64,000 nucleotides of DNA from Bog-950 sp044225825 (GCA_044225825.1 JBGAIB010000004.1:310001-374000), one strand, 5' to 3'; shown: positions 43,281-53,449, counted from the first letter of the stretch. The notes: generated by a model not told the origin, from the letters alone. Made by a program: numbers and translations.

Positions 43281-43700
43281 CCGATTGTATTAGTAAGGGA
43301 TGGTTTAACAAATAATTTAAGAACCTTTATTTGAAACTTTAAATCTTTATTGCTACCTTTACTGTCCGAGTTCTTTGACCACCGGCAAACACTAAATCCC
43401 TGCCCCAGACTAAAAAACAAAGTCCAGGGGACCAAAGCAGGAGTATGCCCCATTCCCAATCACATTAAATTTTCTCCGATTTGTGCACTTCAAAATCAAC
43501 TGCACAAATGTGCACAAATGGAAAAAGGGTTCATCTATCAAACACGGCTTTCTTGCCTGTTTAACAGCAAAAAACCTCATATGAAGGTTTCTCTAACTTG
43601 TGCACAAGCAAGAAACCTGCACAAGCATACACAAGCAGTGTTGATAACCGGCTTCGCCTGCTCCGGTTTACAAAAACAATGTAAAGGAGTGTAAAGTTAG
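43281..43700 (+). repeat. Composite repeat module, copy B (GTGCAC palindromes) upstream of dinB
   Basis: Near-identical in order to 3839-4225: CCGATTGTATTAGTAAG, CTTTGACCACC, TTGTGCACTTCAAAATC (43481), TGCACAAATGTGCACAAAT (43501), CTTGTGCACAAGC (43598), GCAGTGTTGATAACCGGC. A further tail (GTTTACAAAAACAATG, TAAAGGAGTGTAAAGTTA) is shared with inverted copy C. A 114-codon frame runs through it (43350-43694), probably fortuitous. Confidence 0.8.
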
Positions 43701-43840
43701 GCCACCCCCGAATGGTGCCATTAACAATCAATTACTTAGAACATCTCACCCTGAAACAGCATAACGGCGGGATAAAAAAGCACCTACAAATTGCAGGCTC
43801 AAACAAAACTAATTATTTTAGCAAAACTAATATACTTAGC

Positions 43841-45073
43841 ATGTGGGCAAATGGAAATAATACGCGGAGCATCGTACATCTGGACCTGGATACCTTTTTT
43901 GTATCTGTAGAACGACTGCTGGATAGCAACTTAAACAATAGACCTGTACTGGTAGGCGGCGTATCCGACCGCGGGGTGGTAGCCTCCTGCAGTTACGAAG
44001 CGCGCAAGTTTGGTATCTACTCGGGCATGTCCATGAAGATAGCACGGCGTCTTTGCCCTGCGGCTGCCGTGGTAAAAGGCGATTCAAGCAAATACAGTAA
44101 GTATTCGCACCTTATTACCGATATCATCCGCTCGCACGTACCGCTGGTTGAAAAGGCTTCGGTAGACGAGTTTTACCTCGATATGACAGGTATGGATAAA
44201 GTGTTCGGCATACAGAAATACTCCGAAGAGTTGCGGGCTACTATCATCCGCGAATCGGGCCTGCCGGTATCTATGGGCATGTCGCAAAACAAAACGGTAT
44301 CCAAGGTAGCAACCGGCGAATCGAAACCCAATGGGCAACTGTGTATTGAATACGGTACCGAAAAAACCTTTCTGGCACCCTTGCCGGTGCGCAAGCTGCC
44401 TTCCGTAGGAAAGGAAACCTGCGAAGTGCTGAGCGAGTTGGGCATTAAAACCATCTTCACCCTGCAGCAAATGTCAGGCACAGCCCTCGAAAAGATATTC
44501 GGTAAAAACGGTCAAACCATGTGGCAGCGTGCACAGGGCATCGATAATACCCCGGTAAAGCCCTACTACGAACGCGAATCGCTTTCCAGCGAGCGCACTT
44601 TTGACCGCGATACCATTGATGTGCTAAAACTACAGAACATGCTGCGGGTAATGGCCGAAGGCCTCGCCTTTCAACTGCGGATGGGTAACAAACTTACAGC
44701 TTGTATAACAGTAAAACTGCGTTACTCCGATATGCAAACCTACACCCGCCAGGCCCGCATACCCTACACCAGTTGCGACCACCTGATAGTAGCCAAAACG
44801 CTGGAAATTTTCGACCAGTTGTTTACCCGCCGTCAGTTGGTACGCACCATCGGTATGAAATGCAGCCACCTGGTAAACGGGGGCCACCAGATAAACTTGC
44901 TGGAAGACTCGGTAGAGTTGATACAGCTATATCAGCAAATGGATTACCTGCGCAAAAAATATAAGGATAGCCGTAAAGTAACCCGGGCCTCTATTATGGA
45001 CCAGCACAACATGGGCGTATGGGATCCCTGGACGGGGGAACCTCCTACCCCACCCGCGCACCGCCATGCCTGA
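43841..45073 (+). CDS. dinB: Y-family DNA polymerase IV
   Basis: 410 residues from the ATG at 43841. The frame extends upstream to 43712 but those 43 codons lie in repeat-flanking DNA and lack Y-family sequence. Palm catalytic acids: Asp15/Asp17 region in VHLDLDTFFVSVE and Asp109-Glu110 in KASVDEFYLDM. CSYEARKFGIYSGM and MGMSQNKTVSKVATGESKP (thumb, finger) are typical. QINLLEDS near 355 may bind the sliding clamp. Error-prone lesion bypass. TATTTTAG near 43814-43821 is a possible -7 element. Its stop abuts the convergent Ig-like gene. Confidence 0.93.
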   Translation: MWANGNNTRSIVHLDLDTFFVSVERLLDSNLNNRPVLVGGVSDRGVVASCSYEARKFGIYSGMSMKIARRLCPAAAVVKGDSSKYSKYSHLITDIIRSHVPLVEKASVDEFYLDMTGMDKVFGIQKYSEELRATIIRESGLPVSMGMSQNKTVSKVATGESKPNGQLCIEYGTEKTFLAPLPVRKLPSVGKETCEVLSELGIKTIFTLQQMSGTALEKIFGKNGQTMWQRAQGIDNTPVKPYYERESLSSERTFDRDTIDVLKLQNMLRVMAEGLAFQLRMGNKLTACITVKLRYSDMQTYTRQARIPYTSCDHLIVAKTLEIFDQLFTRRQLVRTIGMKCSHLVNGGHQINLLEDSVELIQLYQQMDYLRKKYKDSRKVTRASIMDQHNMGVWDPWTGEPPTPPAHRHA

Positions 45074-46534
45074 TTACCGCTCTATCACCAAAAAGTTGCT
45101 GCTTTTAATACCGTGGTATTGCAGCGTGTAAAAGTAGGTGCCGCTGGTAAGCGGGTGGCCGGTATCGGAAAGGGTGCCGTTCCAGTTGTTCTGGTAGTCG
45201 CTATCCTGGTAAACCAGGCTGCCGTAGCGGTTATAAACGCGCAACACCACGGGGCTGAAATTACCAAGGCCTTCAAACACCAGCAGGTCGTTAATGCCGT
45301 CGCCATTGGGCGAAAAGCCCTCGATGGCAGGCAAACCGGCAGGGCAGGCAATGTTTACCACAATAGTGGCGGTATCACAAACCTGCACAGGGTTGCAGAT
45401 CACATAATAAAACGAATCAACCCCGCAGGCATAATCAAACGCCAGGCTTAAACGAACCTGCTGCGATATCGAATCAAAATTCAATGCAATATGATTAGCA
45501 GTGGTATCTGCATCAAACACATAAACGATACTAATGGTGCTGCCGGTAGTATCGTAATCGTTGGCCAATACATCCAGTAACCCGCCATTGGCGGTATCGC
45601 TGTAGGGGAACTGGTAGCTGTCGTCAACCGCAATAGGTGGTATATAATTGCCGGTAACAACTACGGTAACCCAGGCAGTATCGCAAAGGCCTGCTGTATC
45701 GCATACCTGGTAGCTAAAGCTGTCGGTGCCTAAAAAGCCGGCAGCGGGCAGGTAATCAACCTGGTTGCTGCCTGTAATAGTGGCGGTGCCATGCTGCGGT
45801 GCGTTTAAAACGCTCACTGATAGCGGATCGCCCTCTGCATCCACGTCATTGCTTAACACCGGCAATAACGAAGCGTGGCCGGCTTCAATGCTAAAGCTAT
45901 CGTTAGCAGCAACCGGTGCAGTATTAGCGGGTAGTATAATAATAACCACCCGTGCCGTATCGCACAAAGGCGTTGGGTCGCAAACGATGTAGTCAAACAC
46001 ATCGGTGCCAACGTAGTTAAGCGCGGGTGCATAACTAAACACCGTGCCGTTAACAGTGGCGGTGCCATGTAGCGGCAATGTAAACAGGGTAAGGCTTAGC
46101 GGGTCGCCATCCAGGTCGTAATCGTTGGAAAGAACCGGCAGTGTTACCGCCTGGTTTTTGCTGATGATAAAGGTATCGTTGTTTGCCACCGGTGCATACG
46201 CAACGGGGATGGTAATAAACACGCTGGCTGTATCACATAAACCACCGCCATCGCAAATGCGGTAGGCTATACTGTCGTTACCTGTGTAGTTTAATGCCGG
46301 TTGATATTGAATGTTGCCGGTTTGCACGGTGGCAATACCATGTAGAGGTGTTCCGGGTAACACCGTAATGGTTAAGGCATCGCCATCCAGGTCGTAATCA
46401 TTAGCCAATACAGGCAGGGTTACTGTTTGGTTAATGTTGAGGGAAAAGGTATCGTTAGCAGCCACAGGCGCGTGTTGTGCAAACAACGTACACGCCCATG
46501 CGGTAAAAAAGGTAAAAAGAAAGAGCTGCTTCAT
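45074..46534 (-). CDS. Secreted protein of four Ig-like repeats with gliding-motility C-terminal domain
   Basis: 486 residues. Signal peptide ending LFAQH near 20. Four tandem cadherin/Ig-like units of ~90 residues start with the phrase A(A/N)NDTF(S/I), then LPVLxNDYDLDGD (near 25, 118, 210 and 300, the fourth diverged as DVLANDYDTTGS) and end with RICDGGGLCDTASV or YxVCDTxxLCDTA. The last ~85 residues are the type B C-terminal domain (FSPNGDGINDLLVF, VYNRYGSLVYQD, NWNGTL). Ten bases after fbp, so co-transcription is possible but functional linkage is doubtful. Confidence 0.88.
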   Translation of the reverse strand: MKQLFLFTFFTAWACTLFAQHAPVAANDTFSLNINQTVTLPVLANDYDLDGDALTITVLPGTPLHGIATVQTGNIQYQPALNYTGNDSIAYRICDGGGLCDTASVFITIPVAYAPVANNDTFIISKNQAVTLPVLSNDYDLDGDPLSLTLFTLPLHGTATVNGTVFSYAPALNYVGTDVFDYIVCDPTPLCDTARVVIIILPANTAPVAANDSFSIEAGHASLLPVLSNDVDAEGDPLSVSVLNAPQHGTATITGSNQVDYLPAAGFLGTDSFSYQVCDTAGLCDTAWVTVVVTGNYIPPIAVDDSYQFPYSDTANGGLLDVLANDYDTTGSTISIVYVFDADTTANHIALNFDSISQQVRLSLAFDYACGVDSFYYVICNPVQVCDTATIVVNIACPAGLPAIEGFSPNGDGINDLLVFEGLGNFSPVVLRVYNRYGSLVYQDSDYQNNWNGTLSDTGHPLTSGTYFYTLQYHGIKSSNFLVIER

Positions 46535-46544
46535 TTATGCAGGT

Positions 46545-47513
46545 TTAGCCTTGCACAAAACCACCGGCTTTTTCAACCAGGTTCGTTGACCCTATAAATA
46601 TAGCAGTACGTTCGTGAACTTCCGTGGGTTGAAGCTCTAAAATACGTTGATGACCATCGGTAGCTTTACCACCGGCCTGTTCGGTTATAAAACTCATAGG
46701 TATGCACTCGTAAAGTAAGCGCAGTTTGCCCTTTGTTTCACCTTTGTTGGCAGGATACATGAAGATACCTCCCTTTAACAGGTTGCGGTGCAAATCGCCT
46801 ACCATCGAGCCAATATAGCGCAACGAATAAGGACGTGAGGTCTCTTTATCGCTTTCGGTACACCAACCGATAAAGTTCTTTACACCGTCTGTAAACTTGC
46901 TGAAGTTACCCTGGTTAATAGAGTATATTTTGCCGCTCGCCGGCATTTTCATATCCGGATGCGAGAGGTAAAATTCCTGGTCTTCGGTAGATAGGGTAAA
47001 GCCGTTCACCCCATTACCGGTTGAGAGCACCAGCACAGTGGAACTGCCATACACCACATAACCTGCTGCTTTGGTGTGTATGCCTTTTTGTAAAAAGTCA
47101 GCATCGCTCACATCGCCAGTGGGGTGTATTCGTTCATTGATAGAGAAGATGGTGCCTATAGGCGCAACCACATCAATATTGCTGGAACCATCCAACGGAT
47201 CAACAGCTATCGTGTATTTGCCCAGCGGGTTAAGGGTCATTACCTTTTCGTTCTCCTCGCTTAAATACCCGGCACAGCTTTCGCTTACACGCAGGTAGTC
47301 CATTAGTATTTTGTTAGAGAGGTCGTCAAGCTTTTGCACCGTTTCGCCTTGCACATTGGTAGTGCCGGTGCTGCCCGTAATACCGCTTAAACCGGCATTG
47401 TTTACCAGACGGCCTATTACTTTGCAGCCTTCCGCCAGCGACACTAGCAGTTTAACCAATTCAATATCCGTGGTAGCCGTTAGAAATTCCTGCAGTTTGG
47501 TTCCTTTTTTCAT
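46545..47513 (-). CDS. fbp: Fructose-1,6-bisphosphatase, class I
   Basis: 322 residues from ATG 47513 (MKKGTKLQEFLTATTDI); a frame start at 47582 adds 23 residues upstream without family character. Gluconeogenic phosphatase. Metal and substrate motifs: SEENEKVMTLN, VDPLDGSSNIDVVAPIGTIF (~105-124), YGSSTVLVLSTGNGVNGFTL, YSLRYIGSMVGDLHR, and GGIFMYPANKG. Normal length for the bacterial enzyme. The Ig-like gene follows by 10 bases. Confidence 0.95.
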   Translation of the reverse strand: MKKGTKLQEFLTATTDIELVKLLVSLAEGCKVIGRLVNNAGLSGITGSTGTTNVQGETVQKLDDLSNKILMDYLRVSESCAGYLSEENEKVMTLNPLGKYTIAVDPLDGSSNIDVVAPIGTIFSINERIHPTGDVSDADFLQKGIHTKAAGYVVYGSSTVLVLSTGNGVNGFTLSTEDQEFYLSHPDMKMPASGKIYSINQGNFSKFTDGVKNFIGWCTESDKETSRPYSLRYIGSMVGDLHRNLLKGGIFMYPANKGETKGKLRLLYECIPMSFITEQAGGKATDGHQRILELQPTEVHERTAIFIGSTNLVEKAGGFVQG

Positions 47514-47590
47514 ATGCACGTTGCAATTTAAACGCGGGCAAATATAGAGGGATTGTGAAAACCAGTAAAAAGCAAAGAACAAGCTTATTC

Positions 47591-47625
47591 ACAAAACAAA
47601 AGCGGCCTGCCTAAAAGCAAGCCGC
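47591..47625 (-). terminator. Rho-independent terminator after the giant adhesin
   Basis: On the minus strand GCGGCTTGC ... GCAGGCCGC, then TTTTGTTTTGT. It begins 22 bases past the adhesin stop at 47647. Confidence 0.8.
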
Positions 47626-47646
47626 CTGTATGGTTAACAGTAAAGG

Positions 47647-50600
47647 TTAGCGTATTAAGGTAAGCGAACCTTTGTACTTGTTATCGCTGTGGTTGTTTAT
47701 CCAAACTATGGCAGCAACATAGGTATAAACACCTGCAGGTGCCGGGGCACCTTTATAAGTGCCGTCCCAGCCAAAGTTAATGTCGTTGCTTTCAAATACC
47801 TTTTCACCGATGCGGTTAAATACCATTACCTGCATTTGCTTAATACCGCTCATTTTGCCATAGGGCTGCCACAGATCGTTGGTTCCGTCGCCGTTTGGTG
47901 TAAATGCATTCGGTATAAACAGGTCGTAGTTCGGCACTATAGTTACGGATGCCTGTGCTGTGCCAGTACAACCTGCACCATTGGTAACCGTTAAGGTGTA
48001 TACGGTATTGTTTACGCCTTCAAAAACAGGGGCGGCACAATCGGAACACGAAAGCCCGCTGGCCGGGGCCCAATTATAGGTAATAACACCGCTTTGGTTG
48101 GTGGTAGCAGTAAGTGTAAGCACATCACCCATATCTACCTCTGCAGGGTCGGGGCTAATACTTACGGTAACAGCAGGCGGTTCATTCACTTCGCCCGAAC
48201 CGGTTATAGAACAGCCATTAGCATCGGTGATCGTAACATCATACGAGCCGGTAGGTAAACCGTTAAAAGTGCCGCTGGTGTTCTGTGCGCCGTTCGAGAA
48301 GTTATAAGTAAAGCCTCCTACACCGCCTGCAGCGCTTACCATTACTTGACCATCAGTATAGCCAAAGCAGGTAACATCTGTAGGTGTAACGGTTCCTGTA
48401 ATCTGGTTTGGTTCGCTAATGGTAGCGCTGGCCGTATCAGTGCAGGCATTACCATCGGCCACAACTATAATGTAAGTCCCTGGGCCCATAGCGCTAAACA
48501 GCCCGTTAGCTGAACTCTGGAAGTTAACCCCATCGGGTGTAGCGATATAGTTAAATGGACTGGTACCACCTGTGTTGGTGGCGGTAACGGTGCCATCATT
48601 CAAACCAAAACAGGTAATGTTAGTAGCGGTAACCGTAAGCACCAAAGGAGCAGGCTCCGTAATAGAGACCGATTGCGTAACTGAACAGTTGTTGGTATCG
48701 GTAACAACATACGTGTAATTACCCGAAGCCAAACCAGAAGCAGTATTAGTAGTGCTTACATTGGGAGTCCAGCTATACGTGTAACCCGGTGTGCCACCGT
48801 TAACCGTTAATGTGATAGTGCCATTGGCATTGCCTGCACAGGCATTATTGGTGTGTACTTCAGTAACCTGCAATTGCGATGGTTGGGTTATTACAAAGGC
48901 GGCTGTTATAGTGCACAGATTAGCATCGGTGGTGGTAACGGTATAATTACCTGCCGCTATGTTAGCAGCGCTATTGGAGGTGCTAACGTTCGGGCTCCAT
49001 GCATAGGTATAGGCGCCTGTTCCTCCGGTTACACTCACAGAAGCTGCGCCGGTATTATCCTGATAGCAGCTTAAGTTAGTTTGGGTCTGGGTTAATGCCA
49101 GGGCCGTAGGCTCGCTGATGCCGGTAGTTTGTGTAACGGTGCATCCCTTCGCATCAGTAACAGTAACATCGTAAGTGCCGGGCACCAGATTTATTGCTGA
49201 GTCCACTGAACTTACATTTGGATTCCAGGTAAAGCCGTAGGCAGGTGTGCCACCCGTTACGGTTAAGTTAATCTTGCCATTGCCTGCACCAAAACAGGTT
49301 ACATCTTTAGGTGTTACTGCTGCCGCTAAAGCAGCTGCAGGTTGCGAAATTGTAATCGTGCTGTCTACCGAACAGTTAATTTGATCGGTTACCGTTATTA
49401 TGTAATTGCCTGCCGTTAAAGCCGTAGCCGTGTTGCTGGCGGATATGTTAGGTGACCACGCATAGGTATAGTTAGGCCCTGTGCCGCCGCTGGCGGTTAC
49501 TGTAATACTACCTGTGGCATCGCCAAAGCAGTTTACATCAGTTTGCTGTATCTGTAAAACAACAGCAGGAGGTTCGGTTAGGGTAAAGGTGGCTGTAATA
49601 GTGCAAAGATTAGCATCGCCTACCGTTACATTGTATGTGCCTGCTGCCAACGAGGAAGCTGCTGATGTGCTGCTAACATTCGGATTCCATGTATAAGTAT
49701 AGCTACCTGTACCACCTGCCGGTGTTACAGATGCTGTGCCGCTGTTATCGTGATAGCAGGCCAGGTTCGTCTGCGCCTGTGTGAGCGATAATGCCACCGG
49801 TTCAGTAACTGTGGCTGTTTGCGTAAGCGTACAGTTGTTGGCATCGGTAATGGTTACGTTATAGGTATTGGCGCTCAGGTTTATTGCCGAATCTAGCGTA
49901 CTTACATTAGGGCTCCAGGTAAAGGCATATGGCACCGTGCCACCAGCAGTATTTAAAACCACCTTACCGTTGTTAGCACCGTTACAGGTAATATTGGTAG
50001 TTACAGGTGTAGCGTTTAAAGCAGCAGCTGGTTGCGTTACAGTTGCTGTGGCAGTGATACTGCAGCTGTTTTGATCGGTTACAGTTACGTTATAGGTGCC
50101 GGCCGCAACATTGGTTGCCGTATTGCTTGATGATGCATTTGGCGACCAGGTGTAGGTATAATTGGGTCCGGTACCACCTGCAGGCGTAACGGTTACTGTG
50201 CCTGTGCTGGCTCCAAAACATGCTACATCCGTATGCTGTATTTGTACAGTTAACTGGGTAGGCTGATTAATGGTAAACGAGCCGGTTTGAATACAATTGC
50301 CGGCATCGGTAGCGGTAATGGTATACGAACCCGCCGGTGGCATAATGGTTTGCTGATTAGGGGCACTGTTACTCCATGTATAGTTATAAGGTGCTGTGCC
50401 ACCATTATAGTTGGCTGTAGCGCTTCCGTTAGCTCCAAAGCAAGGGGCATCAACCGCAGTAACCGGTATGTTTAACGGACCGGGTTCGGTTATGGCCACA
50501 CTGCCTGAAACCGTACAGGTATTAGCATCGGTGGCTGTTATCGAGTAGGTTGCCGGTGCCAGGTTCGTGCGCGTTGCAGGAAGAACACCGCCAGGATTCC

Positions 50601-53241
50601 AATTATAGGAAACAGCGCCAGTAGCATTTACAAAGCTGGCTGTTATACTTCCGTTGTTACCTCCGGCACAACTGGAGTTGGTAGGGGTAATGGATAAGCT
50701 CTGAGGACCCGGTTCAGTAATAGTTTCACTAAGGTTAACGGTGCAACCATTGGCATCGGTAACCGTGCCATTATAGGTATTAGCAGCCAAGCCGGTTTGG
50801 GTGTAGGTGCCCGCCGGTACCGTAAGGCTTTGATAGGTATAAGGCGCTGTACCGCCCCCGATAGTTACCGTTATACTGCCGTTGTTAGCCCCATTACACG
50901 TTACATTAGTATGCGAGGAATAAGCATATAGAGCTGAATCGGGCTGCGTGAGGGTATCACCGCCAATGGTAGTACAACCATAGGTATCGGTAATAGTAAA
51001 CTCATAAATGCCCGGCGCTAAACCTGTAGGATTATTGCCGGAAACACCTGCCTGATTCCAGGTATAGCTATAACCCGGTACACCACCGGTTGCGGTAATA
51101 TTTATACTACCGTTATTGGCACCATAACAATTAATATCCTGCGATGGATGGGTATAGGTAAAGGGTGGTGATCCTGTAATAGTAGCTGAGGCGGTAATGG
51201 AGCAGGCATTGTTATCGGTAATAGTTACCGTGTAGGTACCCGCTATAAGGTTGGTAGTGGTTGAATCTGTTACAAAGTTACTCCACGAAAAACTGTAAGG
51301 TGGCACACCACCTGTTACATGTGCGGTGGCCTTGCCTTTACCACTGTGGTAACAGCTATCTATAACAGTAGTAATGTTGGCCGCCAGCGAAGGAACACCA
51401 CTGACTGTACCGGTAGCTGTGGCCGTACATCCTTTGTTGTCTGTTACTGTTACTGTGATGTTACCCGGCGATAAGTTAGCGGCTACCGGGTTATTGGCTT
51501 GCCCGCCACTCCAGGTATATGTATATGGTGAATTGCCACCTGAATTGACCGAAGCCACAGCCTGACCGCTATTGTTGCCTGAGCAGGCTACACCTACTGT
51601 TGCAAGCGAAATTGCCATAGGTGCTCCGGGTTGCGTAATGGTAACCGTACCGGTAAAGTTATGCGATGCGCCTGCGCCATCACTGTAGCTATACGTGTAG
51701 GTGCCTGCTGCCAGGTTGTTAGCTGTAAAACCTGTGGCCCCACTACTCCAGCTAACGTTTTGCGGAGGCGTACCTCCTGTTACGGTTAAGGTAGCGCTAC
51801 CCGTGCTTGCGCCATAGCAGTTTACCGGTGTTATAGCTACGCTACTGGTCATACCACAGGGCAGTGAACTTATGGTTTCGGTATACTGCAAAAGCGAGGA
51901 ACAGCCATTGGCATCATGGAAGTCGGCAATGTAAGTTCCGGGACCTAAACCTGTAACCGTATAACCGGGTATGCCTATCCAGTTTACCCCTGCATAGGGG
52001 GGGGTACCGCCAGATATGGCAATGGTAGCACTACCGTTGTTAAGACCACAACTTGCATCGGTATGGCTGGTGGTTGCTGTTAAGGCCGTTGGCTGGTTAA
52101 TAGTGTATTGAGCAGTTGAGTTACAGATGTTATCGGTCACCGTAACCGTGTAGGTACCTGCAGCTAAACCAACGACATTAGGCCCTAACTGTCCGTTGCT
52201 CCAATTGTAGAAAAATGGACCAAAGCCACCGGAAGGCACTACCGAAATACTGCCATTAGTGCCTCCGTTACAAGGGGGCTGGTTAAGCGTAGGTGCCAGG
52301 GTTATCTGGTTAGCTACCTGTACCTGGTGGGTAGCAGTTGCCGTGCAGTTATTATTGTCGAGCACAGTAAGGGTAACGGTATAGTTACCGGGGGCGCTAT
52401 AAATATGGGTGCCGTTGGCATTAGCCGAAGTAGGATTGTTTATTACTACCGGCGGAGTGCCATCACCATAATCCCAGGTTATAGATTGGTATTGGGTAAG
52501 TGGCCCCTGCACACAGGAAGGGTTGATAAAATTGAAATTAGCCGTGCCGTTTTTACATACTTTTTGTGGATACATAAAATCCACGTAGAGGGAATAGGAA
52601 AACCCCGAGTAATAACAGTCCTGTTGTGATAGATTATAAAAACCGAACCGTCCAGGCAGGTAACAATCGGAGCGGGAAAACACGAGATTTCCGTCTACAA
52701 AAATCTGTGCGGAGGAATAGGTCAGTAACAAATCGAACTGGTGATCATAGTTAGTGGTCCATCCGTTGCCGCCAAAGTTGTTCCAAAGCACGGTAAACTC
52801 AGGCGAGTTGGTGTGGTTCCAAAACTGGGCCTGGTAGTTAGCTGCAGGAATTACCCCAAGCACGCGGTTAACCGACATACCGCTTGGTGCTGCTCCCTGT
52901 TGGGCCTGTTTCCAGTCAAACAAATAACAATCGAAAGTATCGGTGGCCCCCATAGGGTTAAAAAAGCTCCATACAAACCCCATGTAATCATCATCGTTAT
53001 CGGTAGTTTTAAACAGACCTGTTAAATGCACATTCATCAGGTCGTAGGGCGTTAAAAAGAAGGAAGGGTTGCCATTTACAGTTTGATGCACCTGTGAGCC
53101 GCCACCCTGCACTACCCAGTTACCATTGCCGGGTTGCCCTCCCGGGGTCCAGGTATTAAAATCAACATTAGTGGCACATTGGGGGTACAATGAGGCACAA
53201 TAAAATACAGTAAGTAAAACGACAAGTAAAGTTTTCTTCAT
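47647..53241 (-). CDS. 1864-residue SprB-like repeat adhesin with thrombospondin-C-like N-terminal domain
   Basis: Signal peptide 1-18. Residues ~60-225 resemble the thrombospondin C-terminal lectin-like domain: DNDDDYMGFVW, FDWKQAQ, LWNNFGGNGW, GRFGFYNLSQQDCYYSGF. A PKD domain (ITWDYGDGTPPVV) spans ~250-320. Then about 18 SprB-type repeats of 72-80 residues, each with a Cys-containing start (VxCFGxxNG), a GGTxPYTYTWSPN core and GTYNVTVTDxNxC end. Repeats 10-12 and 13-15 form a duplicated block. The C-terminus is type B gliding-motility (NAFTPNGDGTNDLW, VFNRIGEKVFES, GWDGTYKG). Secreted by T9SS, probable surface adhesin. TATCTTTG at 53308-53301 is its promoter. Confidence 0.92.
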   Translation of the reverse strand: MKKTLLVVLLTVFYCASLYPQCATNVDFNTWTPGGQPGNGNWVVQGGGSQVHQTVNGNPSFFLTPYDLMNVHLTGLFKTTDNDDDYMGFVWSFFNPMGATDTFDCYLFDWKQAQQGAAPSGMSVNRVLGVIPAANYQAQFWNHTNSPEFTVLWNNFGGNGWTTNYDHQFDLLLTYSSAQIFVDGNLVFSRSDCYLPGRFGFYNLSQQDCYYSGFSYSLYVDFMYPQKVCKNGTANFNFINPSCVQGPLTQYQSITWDYGDGTPPVVINNPTSANANGTHIYSAPGNYTVTLTVLDNNNCTATATHQVQVANQITLAPTLNQPPCNGGTNGSISVVPSGGFGPFFYNWSNGQLGPNVVGLAAGTYTVTVTDNICNSTAQYTINQPTALTATTSHTDASCGLNNGSATIAISGGTPPYAGVNWIGIPGYTVTGLGPGTYIADFHDANGCSSLLQYTETISSLPCGMTSSVAITPVNCYGASTGSATLTVTGGTPPQNVSWSSGATGFTANNLAAGTYTYSYSDGAGASHNFTGTVTITQPGAPMAISLATVGVACSGNNSGQAVASVNSGGNSPYTYTWSGGQANNPVAANLSPGNITVTVTDNKGCTATATGTVSGVPSLAANITTVIDSCYHSGKGKATAHVTGGVPPYSFSWSNFVTDSTTTNLIAGTYTVTITDNNACSITASATITGSPPFTYTHPSQDINCYGANNGSINITATGGVPGYSYTWNQAGVSGNNPTGLAPGIYEFTITDTYGCTTIGGDTLTQPDSALYAYSSHTNVTCNGANNGSITVTIGGGTAPYTYQSLTVPAGTYTQTGLAANTYNGTVTDANGCTVNLSETITEPGPQSLSITPTNSSCAGGNNGSITASFVNATGAVSYNWNPGGVLPATRTNLAPATYSITATDANTCTVSGSVAITEPGPLNIPVTAVDAPCFGANGSATANYNGGTAPYNYTWSNSAPNQQTIMPPAGSYTITATDAGNCIQTGSFTINQPTQLTVQIQHTDVACFGASTGTVTVTPAGGTGPNYTYTWSPNASSSNTATNVAAGTYNVTVTDQNSCSITATATVTQPAAALNATPVTTNITCNGANNGKVVLNTAGGTVPYAFTWSPNVSTLDSAINLSANTYNVTITDANNCTLTQTATVTEPVALSLTQAQTNLACYHDNSGTASVTPAGGTGSYTYTWNPNVSSTSAASSLAAGTYNVTVGDANLCTITATFTLTEPPAVVLQIQQTDVNCFGDATGSITVTASGGTGPNYTYAWSPNISASNTATALTAGNYIITVTDQINCSVDSTITISQPAAALAAAVTPKDVTCFGAGNGKINLTVTGGTPAYGFTWNPNVSSVDSAINLVPGTYDVTVTDAKGCTVTQTTGISEPTALALTQTQTNLSCYQDNTGAASVSVTGGTGAYTYAWSPNVSTSNSAANIAAGNYTVTTTDANLCTITAAFVITQPSQLQVTEVHTNNACAGNANGTITLTVNGGTPGYTYSWTPNVSTTNTASGLASGNYTYVVTDTNNCSVTQSVSITEPAPLVLTVTATNITCFGLNDGTVTATNTGGTSPFNYIATPDGVNFQSSANGLFSAMGPGTYIIVVADGNACTDTASATISEPNQITGTVTPTDVTCFGYTDGQVMVSAAGGVGGFTYNFSNGAQNTSGTFNGLPTGSYDVTITDANGCSITGSGEVNEPPAVTVSISPDPAEVDMGDVLTLTATTNQSGVITYNWAPASGLSCSDCAAPVFEGVNNTVYTLTVTNGAGCTGTAQASVTIVPNYDLFIPNAFTPNGDGTNDLWQPYGKMSGIKQMQVMVFNRIGEKVFESNDINFGWDGTYKGAPAPAGVYTYVAAIVWINNHSDNKYKGSLTLIR
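48880..50265 (-). repeat. Internal tandem duplication of a three-repeat block in the adhesin gene
   Basis: Two adjacent blocks of about 693 bp (231 codons), ~50265-49573 and ~49572-48880. Corresponding phrases: IQHTDVACFG / IQQTDVNCFG; STLDSAINLSANTYNV / SSVDSAINLVPGTYDV; TQAQTNLACYHDNSG / TQTQTNLSCYQDNTG. Boundaries are approximate. Confidence 0.75.
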
Positions 53242-53300
53242 ACGCTGGGTCCGTGGGGTCTATTGTCCGTTCCTCTAATTTATCACAAATCAGAGAATTA

Positions 53301-53308
53301 CAAAGATA
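53301..53308 (-). promoter_or_regulatory. -7 promoter element of the giant adhesin
   Basis: Minus strand TATCTTTG, exact TAnnTTTG, about 60 bases before the adhesin ATG at 53241. Confidence 0.5.
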
Positions 53309-53441
53309 AGAGGCGAATAATACGCTAAAAGGTTGCGTAAAGGAACCTTTAAATTTACTGCATCATAAAAGCCGGCGACCTACTATTCAGACAATTCAAC
53401 GGCCTTAAAGCAGATTTACCGGAAAGCCACGCAGGCTTTTT

Positions 53442-53449
53442 TACTTTTG
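53442..53449 (+). promoter_or_regulatory. -7 promoter element of era
   Basis: TACTTTTG matches TAnnTTTG and ends ten bases before the ATG at 53460, suggesting a leader of only a few bases. Confidence 0.5.

Noticed and set aside
43712..43840. 43-residue N-terminal extension of DinB
   Set aside because: It is encoded in repeat-flanking sequence; Y-family polymerases begin close to the VHLDLDTFF motif, as with the ATG at 43841.
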